Part shown: in pieces, positions 54,884 to 63,518 of the stretch
Position numbering within the stretch: the stretch's first letter is position 1
Layout of the letters: each line of letters begins with the position of its first letter
The notes under the pieces: generated by a model
Seen by the model: the letters and a program-made list of their open reading frames with translations, nothing else
What the model was told of the DNA's origin: nothing
Database searches by the model: none
Program-made: the position numbers and the translations under genes
NCBI GenBank assembly: GCA_016199985.1
Contig: JACQFQ010000004.1
Location: 62,001-126,000 of the forward strand
Source: Verrucomicrobiota bacterium
GTDB lineage: Bacteria; Verrucomicrobiota; Verrucomicrobiia; Limisphaerales; UBA11320
Direction of reading: 5' to 3'
Length of the DNA stretch: 64,000 nucleotides

Positions 54884-55735
54884 GTGAAAACGAAATGGCT
54901 CGCGGGCTGGGTGAGTTTGATCGTAGCTGCTCTGATCGGCGCGGACGCGCGTGGAGAGACCGTGCTGTTCTCCACCAATCGAGCCACGTCGCTGGTTTTC
55001 GCGCGACTTACGGTAGGATCAAACACGTTCACAAATGTGACGATAGGCGCTCGAACGCCAACGGACGTCTTCCTGCGGCACCAGGGGGGCCTCGTGAACG
55101 TCAAGGTGGACGAGCTCTCGCACCCGCAGTTGGTGCAGCTGGGCTATGAGGAGGAGGCCAAGGAGTCGCGGGTGGGGAAGGCGACCGCCGAGGCGAAGAG
55201 CAAAGTCCAGGACGTGGTTTCGCGCACGATCACCGCCGCGGAAGGCAATGAGAAGATCGCCGCGTTCGCCCAACGCGTCAGGGCGAGGTTCGGCGGGCCT
55301 GGCGGGCTGCTGCCGGCCAAGGCTGGCTCAGAGACATCCGAATCCGCAGGCGCGCCAAACATGGCGGCCATGGCCCTCATCATGCAATCGGTCCCCAACA
55401 ACATGTCGGTCATCCTCTCGGTCCTCCTGGTCGCCTTCCCGATCCTGTATTTCTTCGGCTGCTACACGGCGAGAATGGTGTGCACCAAGGCGGGCGCGGA
55501 GCCGGGATTCCTGATCTGGCTTCCGATTCTGTCCATGATCCCCCTGATGCGGGCGGCGGGGCTTCCGGGGTGGATGTCTTTTTTGCTCTATGTGCCCGTC
55601 GTCAATCTCGTGTTGATGATCGTGTGGTGTTTCAAGATCTCGCAGGCCCGCGGCAAGAGCGGCTTGACCGCTCTCGCCTTGATCTTCCCCCTCACCAGCC
55701 CGTTCGCGTGGCTCTATCTCGCCTATTCGAAGTAG
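54884..55735 (+). CDS. DUF5684-like membrane protein with periplasmic N-terminal domain
   Basis: 283 residues from GTG 54884, which has GGAAGG 5 bases upstream; GTG 54878 is also possible. A signal peptide (WLAGWVSLIVAALIGADARG) leads into a ~130-residue polar domain that begins ETVLFSTNRATSLVFARLTVG, with a helical middle. The C-terminal ~110 residues have three to four membrane helices (ILSVLLVAFPILYFFGCYTARMVC, AGLPGWMSFLLYVPVVNLVLMIVW, FPLTSPFAWLYLAYSK), a layout like DUF5684. Function unknown. It precedes a DUF58 gene by 49 bases, so co-transcription is likely. Confidence 0.68.
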   Translation: MKTKWLAGWVSLIVAALIGADARGETVLFSTNRATSLVFARLTVGSNTFTNVTIGARTPTDVFLRHQGGLVNVKVDELSHPQLVQLGYEEEAKESRVGKATAEAKSKVQDVVSRTITAAEGNEKIAAFAQRVRARFGGPGGLLPAKAGSETSESAGAPNMAAMALIMQSVPNNMSVILSVLLVAFPILYFFGCYTARMVCTKAGAEPGFLIWLPILSMIPLMRAAGLPGWMSFLLYVPVVNLVLMIVWCFKISQARGKSGLTALALIFPLTSPFAWLYLAYSK

Positions 55736-55784
55736 GCCCAACTTGGAGCTTCTCCTCAGCGCGGCGTCGGACTAGCTTGGCCTC

Positions 55785-56720
55785 ATGGCTGCAACCTCAG
55801 TCGAAAGGCCCGCGTCATACGTCGATCCCAAGACCCTGATGGCCGTCCGCAACCTCGAGCTGCGCGCGCGCATTGTGGTGCAGGGATTCTGGAACGGGCT
55901 TCATCGGAGCCCCTATCACGGCTTCAGCGTCGAGTTCACCGAGTATCGCCAATACACGCCGGGCGACGATCCCCGCCACCTGGATTGGAAGCTCTACGCT
56001 CGAAGCGACCGCCATTACATCAAGAAGTTCGAGGACGAAACCAACCTCCGCTGCCACCTGCTGGTCGACAACAGCCGGTCGATGCGGTTCTCCACTGTGG
56101 GGCACACGAAGTCGGACTACGCGAACACCCTCGCGGCCACGCTCGCCTGGTTTCTTTTTCAGCAGGGCGACGCCACCGGGCTTCTCACCTTCGACGAGAC
56201 GATCCGGGACTATCTGCCGCCGCGCTCGCGCAAAACGCATCTCCGCCAGATCATGCTCGCGCTCGAGAAGCCGGCGAGCGGCGTGAGCACCGATCTTCTC
56301 GCTCCGCTCCGCAGGATCGCCGAGCTCGTGCGACGCCGCGGCGTTGTGGTGTTGATCTCCGACCTTCTCGCCCCGCTTGAAAACCTCGAACGGAACCTGG
56401 GGCTGCTCGCGGCCGCCGGTCACGAGCTGATCCTCTTTCAGGTTCTCGATCCCGCCGAGGTCTCCTTCAACTTCTCTGACGCGTCGATGTTCGAGGACAT
56501 GGAGACCCAGCGCGAGATGTACGTGGATCCCATCGACGCCCGCAAAGCTTACCAGCAGAAGCTGGAGGCCCACACCTCAGCGCTCAAGGCCCTCTGCGAC
56601 CGCTACGGCATCCAGTGGCATCGGCTCGCAACGGATCGCCCGCTGGAGCTGGCTTTGTTTGATTTCCTGCGCGGGCGCAGCCAGAGGAACCGCGTCGTCC
56701 GGCGAACTGTTCAGCGCTAA
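55785..56720 (+). CDS. DUF58 domain protein (vWA-like)
   Basis: A 311-residue protein of the DUF58 family, with a von Willebrand A-type fold. The conserved N-terminal part reads GFSVEFTEYRQYTPGDDPRHLDWKLYARSDR; the metal-site motif is LLVDNSRSMRF (D-x-S-x-S), with the following GVVVLISDLLAP. DUF58 proteins usually work with MoxR-type AAA ATPases in chaperone-like metal insertion or membrane processes, but no MoxR gene is in view. Cytosolic; no membrane segments. Confidence 0.92.
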   Translation: MAATSVERPASYVDPKTLMAVRNLELRARIVVQGFWNGLHRSPYHGFSVEFTEYRQYTPGDDPRHLDWKLYARSDRHYIKKFEDETNLRCHLLVDNSRSMRFSTVGHTKSDYANTLAATLAWFLFQQGDATGLLTFDETIRDYLPPRSRKTHLRQIMLALEKPASGVSTDLLAPLRRIAELVRRRGVVVLISDLLAPLENLERNLGLLAAAGHELILFQVLDPAEVSFNFSDASMFEDMETQREMYVDPIDARKAYQQKLEAHTSALKALCDRYGIQWHRLATDRPLELALFDFLRGRSQRNRVVRRTVQR

Positions 56721-56749
56721 TCGCGTCCTGGCCCTCCCCGCATTCATCC

Positions 56750-57634
56750 ATGTTGCGCGCGCTGTTCGTTCACGCCCACTACGACGACTACGAGTTCACG
56801 ACGGCGGGGACCTGGGAGCTGTGGCGGCGGCGGCTCGGGTCCGAATTCAAGGGCCGCGTGCTGGTGTGCACCGATGGCAGCGCCGGACACCACTTCCGAT
56901 CGCGCGCGGAGACGTCAGCCCTTCGGATGCGGGAGCAGGAGGCCTCGGCATTGCTCGGTCAATTTGAGTTTCGTCCTCTCCGCCTCCAAGACGGCCGGAT
57001 CCCCCGGGAAGCCTGCCTCCAGATCACGACTCCACTGCTTGCCGCGCTCTGGAAAGCCATCAGGGAATTCGAGCCCGACTATCTCTTCTGTCCCCCTTCG
57101 GTGACGGATCCGCTTGCCGGGCTGCACAATGATCACCAGGTGGTCGCGGACGCTGTCCGCCGCGTCGCCTACATGATCAATGTTCCTCACGCCTTTCTTG
57201 AAGAGTATCCCGCGGATGAAACCCGCTCCGTTCCTTGTCGGGCGCCGGTGATCGTCCACGTTTATGACGGCTATCAGTTTGGGGCGAACAGCTTCGATCT
57301 GGCCACCGACACCGAGAGCGCCTTCGATCTCGTGAGCGAGCTCACATGGCGCCATGCCTCCCAGGTCCGCGAGTGGTTGCCGTGGGTGGGGCGGCATCAG
57401 ATGGCGCCTCCGGAGGATCTGGAAGCGTGGAAGAAAACCCTCCGCGCTCGTTTTGTGCGCCGCAACCGCGAGCTCGGAATTCCGCCCGCGCGCTACACCG
57501 AGGTCTTTGGCGTGACCGCCTGGGGCGAAATCCCCACCTTGGAGCAACTCCAGCGCGACTGGCCGTCCCTGGACCCGGAATCGTCAAGACTCGAAGCCTT
57601 GGGACGCCGGCTGCGCCTGTGGCGAGGGGAGTGA
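56750..57634 (+). CDS. PIG-L (LmbE-like) deacetylase family protein
   Basis: A 294-residue zinc-dependent deacetylase of the PIG-L family, which act on N-acetylglucosaminyl groups of lipids and small molecules. The catalytic motif near the N-terminus is HAHYDDYEF (family H-P/A-H-x-DD-x-E), and the second metal ligand set is in LHNDHQVVADAV. Both are intact. The substrate is unknown. It follows DUF58 by 29 bases, suggesting a shared transcript. Confidence 0.88.
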   Translation: MLRALFVHAHYDDYEFTTAGTWELWRRRLGSEFKGRVLVCTDGSAGHHFRSRAETSALRMREQEASALLGQFEFRPLRLQDGRIPREACLQITTPLLAALWKAIREFEPDYLFCPPSVTDPLAGLHNDHQVVADAVRRVAYMINVPHAFLEEYPADETRSVPCRAPVIVHVYDGYQFGANSFDLATDTESAFDLVSELTWRHASQVREWLPWVGRHQMAPPEDLEAWKKTLRARFVRRNRELGIPPARYTEVFGVTAWGEIPTLEQLQRDWPSLDPESSRLEALGRRLRLWRGE

Positions 57635-57755
57635 TCCCGCCCAACCAATCGATGCCCCGTCCGCGCGCCCGCTTGCGCTCCGACGGGACGATGGGGTACA
57701 GAGGGGGCGGCAACGACTCGATCCAGGAAAGCGAATCCGAGCCGACATATCGAAT

Positions 57756-59420
57756 ATGAGCGAAGTCTTAGTGATCGGGCATCGGAACCCTGACACGGAT
57801 GCGATTTGTTCCGCGATCGGCTACGCCGAGTACAAGCGCCGGACAGGGATGCCCGAGGCCGTGGCCGCCCGATGCGGCGACACCAACGATCGGATCGACT
57901 TCGTTCTCCAGTCCTTCGGCGTCCCGCCTCCCCGATTTGTCCCCGATGTGTCCCCGAAGGTCCGCGACGTGATGGCGACAAACGTGGTCAGCGTGCCCAT
58001 CGGGACGACCGCGGCCGAGGCCATGTCCGTCCTGGAATCCAACAACATCCGGGTCCTGCCCGTCATGAACACCGACGGCTCCTGCGCGGGGCTGCTGTCG
58101 GTGTTCAAGTTGAACAAGTTTTTCTTTCCGGTGAAGAACCGGCTCTTTGACTCACGGCAAGTGCAGGCGAGCCTGAAAAACATCGCGGAGACGCTGACAG
58201 CGCGGGTGCTCGTGGGGAAGGAGATGGACCGCGAGGAGGATCTCGTGCTGATGGTGGGAGCGATGAACCTCGAATCGTTCGCGAAACGGCTCACCCAGTA
58301 TCCGGCCGATCGGCTGGTGGTGCTCGTCGGCGATCGCCTCGAGATCCAGGATCGAGCGATCCGGGAGAAGGTTCGAGCCGTCATCGTCACGGGCGACCTG
58401 GAGGTCTCCCATTCGATGGAGGACTACGCGCGGAAGAACGAGGTGACGATGATCATCTCGCCGCACGACTCCGTGACCTCGGCGATGCTCTGCCGCGCGG
58501 CCATCAACGTGCGTCACATGATGCACGAGAAGCTGCTGTTCCTCTATGAGGACGACCCTCTGGACAAAACCGCCAAGCGGGCGATGACGTCGAACTTTCT
58601 CGGATTCCCGGTGCTCAACGCCGAGCACAAGATGAGCGGCTTCCTCTCGAAGACCGACTTCCTGAAGCGCGTCGAGCGCAAGCTGATCCTGGTGGACCAC
58701 AACGAGCTGTCCCAGGCGGTGCCGGGCGCGGAGACGATCGAGATCATCGAGATCATCGATCATCACAGGATAGGAACGCACGTCACCGCGCAGCCCATCC
58801 TCTTTCGCAACGAGCCCGTCGGGTCCACGAGCACGATCGTCGCCGACTGCTTCTTCCGGGACGCGGTCCCGATGCCGAAGGAGATCGCCGGGCTGCTCCT
58901 GGCCGGCCTGGTGAGCGACACGCTGAACCTCACCTCCCCCACCACCACGGCCAAGGATCGCGAGATACTCGCGAGGCTTGAGGTCACCAGCGGCGTGAAG
59001 GCGAAACAGTTCACGGAAAAGCTGTTCACCGTCGGCTCGGTCCTGGTCTCCAAGCCCGCGCCGCAGGCCATCACCTCCGACTGCAAGGAATACAAGGAAG
59101 GCGGGAAAGTGTTCAGCGTGGCGCAGATCGAGGAGATCGGATTCGAGCAGTTTTGGAAGCGGAAGCTCGAGGTGCTTCACGCCCTCAGCGACTACCAGCT
59201 CCAGCGGGGATACTTCTTCGCGGCGCTGCTGGTCACGGACGTCGACCTGCAGACCTCGCTGCTGCTGGTGGCGGGCTCCAGCGAGTTCCTGAGCCTCATT
59301 CAATACGACGAGATCGACAAGTATCCGGAATTGGAGTGCGCCATCTACGAGCTGCCGGGCATTGTCTCGCGCAAGAAGCAGCTCCTGCCGTTCCTCGCGC
59401 ACTGCTTGAAGCAGTTATGA
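57756..59420 (+). CDS. ppaC: Manganese-dependent inorganic pyrophosphatase with CBS and DRTGG domains
   Basis: Family II pyrophosphatase, hydrolysing pyrophosphate to phosphate; 554 residues, the length of the regulated CBS form. The N-terminal DHH part starts VIGHRNPDTDAICSAIGYAEY. It is interrupted by a CBS pair (VRDVMATNVVSVPIGTTAAEAM and SNFLGFPVLNAEHKMSGFLSK) around a DRTGG-like region. It resumes with the DHH motif in EIIDHHRIGTH (near residue 336) and GSTSTIVADCF, and ends with DHHA2. CBS-PPases are usually controlled by adenine nucleotides; this is inferred from domain content. Confidence 0.94.
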   Translation: MSEVLVIGHRNPDTDAICSAIGYAEYKRRTGMPEAVAARCGDTNDRIDFVLQSFGVPPPRFVPDVSPKVRDVMATNVVSVPIGTTAAEAMSVLESNNIRVLPVMNTDGSCAGLLSVFKLNKFFFPVKNRLFDSRQVQASLKNIAETLTARVLVGKEMDREEDLVLMVGAMNLESFAKRLTQYPADRLVVLVGDRLEIQDRAIREKVRAVIVTGDLEVSHSMEDYARKNEVTMIISPHDSVTSAMLCRAAINVRHMMHEKLLFLYEDDPLDKTAKRAMTSNFLGFPVLNAEHKMSGFLSKTDFLKRVERKLILVDHNELSQAVPGAETIEIIEIIDHHRIGTHVTAQPILFRNEPVGSTSTIVADCFFRDAVPMPKEIAGLLLAGLVSDTLNLTSPTTTAKDREILARLEVTSGVKAKQFTEKLFTVGSVLVSKPAPQAITSDCKEYKEGGKVFSVAQIEEIGFEQFWKRKLEVLHALSDYQLQRGYFFAALLVTDVDLQTSLLLVAGSSEFLSLIQYDEIDKYPELECAIYELPGIVSRKKQLLPFLAHCLKQL

Positions 59421-59541
59421 CCGTCCGACGCCGACCCTTTCTTGCCTCATCGCGACGCCCCATTGTCGGGCGAAAGATTTTCTCCTCGCCTCGCAGCATG
59501 GAGGCTGGATTTTCCTGCAATCAACCCTCAATGATGTTTCC

Positions 59542-59895
59542 ATGAAATTCATTCTCACGACGCACAACGTCACCTACACCCAGGCGATCGAGGATCACAT
59601 CCTTGTCCGGATCGACAAGCTGGAGCATCTGGATCGATGGGCGATTGACGCGCGAGTGACTTTGGAGCATGACCACACCCGCACCCCGGAGAAGGCTTTC
59701 AGCTGCTCGATCCGGCTCGGCTTCCGCGGTCCCGACCTGTTCGCGACCGATTCCGACGCCGACCTCTACGCGGCGATCGACAAAGTCACCAAGAAGATCG
59801 AGCAACAGATTCGCAAGCGGCACAACAAGAACAAGGCCCGAAAGCACAAGGAAGCCTCTCGGACGAAGCGGGCCCGCCAGGTCGCGGATCTTTGA
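59542..59895 (+). CDS. hpf: Ribosome hibernation promoting factor (short HPF/RaiA type)
   Basis: A 117-residue protein of the HPF/RaiA family that binds the 30S decoding site and helps inactivate ribosomes in slow growth. It shows the beta-alpha-beta pattern of the family with LEHLDRWAIDARVTLEH, and D-A-D-L-Y-A-A-I-D-K after a conserved ATDSDAD. There is no long C-terminal dimerisation domain, so it is the short form. The tail is rich in Lys and Arg. Start ATG 59542 is supported by family sequence from residue 1. Confidence 0.9.
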   Translation: MKFILTTHNVTYTQAIEDHILVRIDKLEHLDRWAIDARVTLEHDHTRTPEKAFSCSIRLGFRGPDLFATDSDADLYAAIDKVTKKIEQQIRKRHNKNKARKHKEASRTKRARQVADL

Positions 59896-59994
59896 ATCGA
59901 ACTCGGCAAGAAAAGGGCCGCGCCCGGAAAGCAGTCTCGCTCGCGCGAGGCGTGTTGCCGGACCCTCAGACGGCGCCCCGGGTTGGTTTGATCC

Positions 59995-61245
59995 ATGCTT
60001 CTTCGATCGCGAATTGTTTATCCCGTCGCCACGCCGCCGATTGACAACGGCGCCGTCTGGATCGTGGACGGACGCATCCGCGCCATCGGATCTTTCCCGG
60101 ATCTCGCTTCACATATCGCCGAGCCCGTCGTCGATCTGGACGACTCCATCCTCATGCCGGGGCTCGTCAACGCGCACTGTCACCTCGATTACACAGGATT
60201 CGCGGGACAGATCCCGCCGCCCTTGGGATTCACGCACTGGGTCCAGCAGCTGATCACGCTCAAGTCGCAGTGGAGCTACACGGATTTCGCGGAGTCATGG
60301 CTTCTGGGGATGCGTCAGCTCGCCCAGGGCGGCGTCACGACCGTCGGAGACATTGAGGCCGTTCCGGAATTGCTGCCGGAGGTTCTTCCGGGCGCCCCCA
60401 TCCGCGTCGTCTCCTTCCGCGAGCTCATCACCATTCGCAGCCGCGCCCGCGGGCTTGAGATATTGGATGCGGCGATCGACGAGCTCGAGAAAACGAACAG
60501 GGGGCCGCATCGGCTGGGGTTGTCCCCGCACGCTCCTTACACCACGTCGCAGGAGCTCGCGCGCGAGTCGGCGAGGCGCAGCCGTGAGAAGGGATGGAAA
60601 TGGACGATCCATGTGGGCGAATCGAGCGAAGAATTCGAGATGTTCCGCCATAAGCGAGGAGCGATGCATGAATGGCTGCGATCCCAGCGCGACATGAGCG
60701 ATTGCGGCGTCGGCACTCCGTTCGCGTGGCTCGCGGACACGGGCGAGCTCGACGCCTCCTGCCTGATTGTTCACGCCAATTGCCTGGAGCCCGGGGAAAT
60801 CGAACGGCTGGCCGCCTCCGGCGCGTCGGTGGCCCACTGCCCTCGCAGCCACGGCTATTTCCGGCATCCCCGCTTCTCCGCCGACGCGATGAAGCGAGCC
60901 GGCGTCAACGTTTGCCTGGGAACGGACAGCCTGGCCAGCGCGCTGGCTCATCGTGGGGGTCCGCCCCGCCTGGACATGTTCTCGGAAATGCGCGCGTTCA
61001 TGCAGGCCCATCCTGATTTCGCGCCCGCGGAGGTCCTCGAGATGGCGACGGCGCGCGGAGCGAAAGCCCTGGGGCTCGAATTGGAGACGGGCGCGCTTCG
61101 ACCGGGGTTGAGCGCGGACCTCGCGGTCGTCCCATGGTCCGGAGCGTTGGAAGACGCCGCGAGCGCGCTCACCCAGCACTCGGGCGAGGTCCGGGCCGCG
61201 ATGTGTTTCGGGCGATGGACCGTCGGCCCTGAAATCCAGCGATGA
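59995..61245 (+). CDS. Amidohydrolase, cytosine/adenosine deaminase-like (possibly aminofutalosine deaminase)
   Basis: A 416-residue metal-dependent hydrolase of the ATZ/TRZ-Guanine deaminase group. Metal and catalytic motifs are LVNAHCHLDYTG, SPHAPYTTSQEL, WTIHVGESSEEFEMF, CLIVHANCLEPGEI, HCPRSHGYFRHP and LGTDSLAS. The HVGES segment and overall length fit aminofutalosine deaminases of the futalosine menaquinone route as well as methylthioadenosine/SAH deaminases; sequence alone does not decide. It overlaps the next gene by 4 bases (ATGA). Confidence 0.82.
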   Translation: MLLRSRIVYPVATPPIDNGAVWIVDGRIRAIGSFPDLASHIAEPVVDLDDSILMPGLVNAHCHLDYTGFAGQIPPPLGFTHWVQQLITLKSQWSYTDFAESWLLGMRQLAQGGVTTVGDIEAVPELLPEVLPGAPIRVVSFRELITIRSRARGLEILDAAIDELEKTNRGPHRLGLSPHAPYTTSQELARESARRSREKGWKWTIHVGESSEEFEMFRHKRGAMHEWLRSQRDMSDCGVGTPFAWLADTGELDASCLIVHANCLEPGEIERLAASGASVAHCPRSHGYFRHPRFSADAMKRAGVNVCLGTDSLASALAHRGGPPRLDMFSEMRAFMQAHPDFAPAEVLEMATARGAKALGLELETGALRPGLSADLAVVPWSGALEDAASALTQHSGEVRAAMCFGRWTVGPEIQR

Positions 61246-61961
61246 GCTCCGACGCGTCTCCCGTCGTTTGGATCACCGGGGCCGGCGGCGGACTCGGCAA
61301 ATGCCTGACGACCGCGTTCTCGGAGTCGGGACGGCAGGTCGTCGCCAGCTATCATCAGCATCCCGTCGAATCCTCCTCTCCCAACGTCCTGCCGATGCGC
61401 GTCGATGTGACTTCGGGCGAGGAGGTCGTTGCGGCGGCGCGGGAGATCCAGCGCCGATGGGGACGCCTGGATGTGCTGGTCAACAACGCGGGCGTCACCC
61501 GGGACAGCCTGATGGCGCAGATGACGGCCGACGACTGGGACGGGACGATGGACGTGAACCTGCGAGGGGCGTTCCTGTGTTCGCGCGAAGCCTCAAAGTT
61601 GATGCTTCGTCAGGGCTCGGGCCACATTGTGAACATGTCCAGCTTCGCGGCGAAACGAGGCCACGCGGGACAGGCGAATTACGTGGCGTCCAAGGCGGGC
61701 CTCATCGGATTGACTCAATCCCTGGCCCTCGAACTGGGATCGCGGAACATCCAGGTGAACGCCGTCATGCCGGGCGTCATGGCGACCCGGATGACGGCCG
61801 GCATGAGCGACTCGCAAAAAAAAGCGTTGGCCGAAGCCAACGCTCTGGGTCGATGGAACGACGCCGCGGAGGTCGCGCGCTTCGTTCAATTCCTCGCCAC
61901 AATGCGAAATGTGTCAGGCCAGGTGTTCCAACTCGACAGCCGCATCGGGGCTTGGACTTAG
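61242..61961 (+). CDS. Short-chain dehydrogenase/reductase (FabG-like)
   Basis: A 239-residue NAD(P)-dependent oxidoreductase. The Rossmann motif is TGAGGGLGK, with NNAGVTRDSLMAQM, a catalytic triad of Ser (NMSSFAAK), Tyr and Lys (YVASKAG), and the FabG-like end GQVFQLDSRIGAW. It could be a 3-oxoacyl-ACP reductase or another SDR. The start overlaps the amidohydrolase stop (ATGA). Its 3' coding region contains a terminator for the opposite strand, and its stop overlaps that of the convergent gene. Confidence 0.88.
   Translation: MSSDASPVVWITGAGGGLGKCLTTAFSESGRQVVASYHQHPVESSSPNVLPMRVDVTSGEEVVAAAREIQRRWGRLDVLVNNAGVTRDSLMAQMTADDWDGTMDVNLRGAFLCSREASKLMLRQGSGHIVNMSSFAAKRGHAGQANYVASKAGLIGLTQSLALELGSRNIQVNAVMPGVMATRMTAGMSDSQKKALAEANALGRWNDAAEVARFVQFLATMRNVSGQVFQLDSRIGAWT
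61816..61844 (-). terminator. Intrinsic terminator for the - strand, inside the SDR coding sequence
   Basis: Read on the - strand: a perfect 9-base stem AGCGTTGGC / GCCAACGCT with a TTCG loop, closed by C-G (cUUCGg tetraloop), directly followed by a run of eight T. It lies about 115 bases past the stop of the - strand gene at 61958-62686, within codons of the convergent SDR gene. Confidence 0.9.
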
Positions 61962-62686
61962 GAAATCTTTTTCTTCGCGTCTTCCGGGACCTCGACCTTG
62001 GTGGTCCCCACATCCTTCACTTCCACCGTGGTGGTGCGATCGACTTCACGGTCGTTGCCGTTGAAACTGACAGTGCCCTGGACCTTGAACTCGTACTTGG
62101 ACACGACGCCGTCCTTCACCCAGAACTTGGCGCTCCCTTTTGCGCCGGTGATGTTCGGGGCATCTGCGCCATCGCGTCGCGGTCCAAAGCTCAGCAGTTC
62201 CTTCGCCGCCTCTTCGCTCAGATCGCCGGAGTAGCTCTCATCGCCCTTCTTGAGCTCCTTCACTTTCTCCGCCAGGTCCGCGGCCTGCACCGCCGGCGCC
62301 TTGAAGCTTGCGACCATCCGGGTGATCATGCGGGCTGGATTGCGCCCCCCGCCGGCGGCGCCGGCGGCGTCCGAAACCTCTTTGGTGGACTGCCAGCCGT
62401 CCTGGAGCTTGATGGCCGCCTTCCCGTCCTTGATCACCGCCTCGATGGTGTTGTCTCCGCGAGTCATGGTGATCAGGCTGTAGCCCCCCTTCTCCGTTTT
62501 GCCCTCCGTGGGCCCGCCACCGGCGCGATTGTTTCCGGCGGCCTCAACGTTGCTTTTCCAGCTGTAGTTGGGCTTGTCGCCCAGCTTCTTGGCCGCGGCA
62601 ATGACGTCGTCTTTGGGTGTGGCGTCGGCTGCTATGAGGCAGCTGGCGGCGAAAGATATGGCGAGTGTGAGCAGATACGGTTTCAT
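61958..62686 (-). CDS. Secreted protein of unknown function
   Basis: A 242-residue exported protein with signal peptide LLTLAISFAASCLIA. After it comes DATPKDDVIAAAKKLGDKPNYSWKSN, a Gly/Asn-rich segment and a beta-rich body ending KVQGTVSFNGNDREVDRTTTVEVKDVGTTKVEVPEDAKKKIS. It reads like a Verrucomicrobia-specific secreted family; I cannot name it. ATG 62686 is the start of the signal peptide. Its stop overlaps the convergent SDR stop, and a strong terminator lies further on inside that gene. Confidence 0.7.
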   Translation of the reverse strand: MKPYLLTLAISFAASCLIAADATPKDDVIAAAKKLGDKPNYSWKSNVEAAGNNRAGGGPTEGKTEKGGYSLITMTRGDNTIEAVIKDGKAAIKLQDGWQSTKEVSDAAGAAGGGRNPARMITRMVASFKAPAVQAADLAEKVKELKKGDESYSGDLSEEAAKELLSFGPRRDGADAPNITGAKGSAKFWVKDGVVSKYEFKVQGTVSFNGNDREVDRTTTVEVKDVGTTKVEVPEDAKKKIS

Positions 62687-62796
62687 GGAATGTGGATGTT
62701 GTTGAGTGACTGTTGAGCGTTGAGACGCCAGCTGGATGTGACGCTTGCCGGGCCTCAAAGGTTTCGGGCCACCATGCTCCTTGGGGCAGGACCAGT

Positions 62797-63518
62797 TCAA
62801 TCCAGAACACGCGTGGCTTCCCAGTCTCGCTTGCGCAGCTCCCCACCGAAGTCTGCAGGTCGAATGACACCTCCCCCTTGTCGCACTTGCCGTTGGTGAT
62901 TTCGGTGTCCTGACCGAATGCGGTGATCTTGCCGGTCAACAGCTTACCGTCCCAAGCGAACGTCGCACGGTTCTCAAAACGGCCCCCGCCGCCTCCGCCT
63001 GGCCGCGCCCCTCCCGAAGTCGTCCCGCCCTGCCGATTGCCGCCGAACCCGGAAGGCCATTTCCATTTCCCGGCGGGAGTCGCGGGGACGCGTTTCGCCT
63101 CCCACGGGTACACGCTCCTCTGTCCGCCCCAATCCGACTGAATCTCCCCTCGGATCAAATCCCCATCGATCGCTCCGGAGTAGACCGTGGTCGCTTTGCG
63201 CCCATTTTCCTCGCGAACGACGGAGAAGCGGACCCGCTTGCCCTCGATCGATCCCTCGGATATCGGCGACTCCAGGCCCGCGCGCGGAATCGAAACGCCG
63301 GTGATCGCCTGGCCTTCCTGCTTCAGCTTCGCGCGAGGCTCCAGCTTGGAACCATCGGGCATCTCAAACGTCCAACGCCACCAACCCTCCGCCGGCTTCT
63401 CGGTCGCGGGTTCGGCGGTGGTGGCGGCCGCGGCGGCCGCGGCGATCACCACGGCGGGAAGGCAAAGCGCCGCCAGGGCGAGACGCAGGGAAATCATTCG
63501 ATGAGATGGCATTTTCAT
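62797..63518 (-). pseudogene. Secreted tandem-domain protein, frame broken in second domain
   Basis: From ATG 63518 a signal peptide (LALAALCLPAVVIAA) leads to two copies of one beta-rich domain. Copy 1 is MPDGSKLEPRAKLKQEGQA...KRVRFSVVREENGRKATTVYSG...YPWEAKRV. Copy 2 starts FAWDGKLLTGKITAF...NGKCDKGEVSFDL, then leaves the frame. The expected ending (GGELRKRDWEATRVLD, matching YPWEAKRV of copy 1) is found in another frame, closing at 62797. About 90 bases of the second copy appear to be missing. If read straight through, the frame would run on into the next gene with poor sequence. Function unknown; coupled to the PhoD-like gene. Confidence 0.7.
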
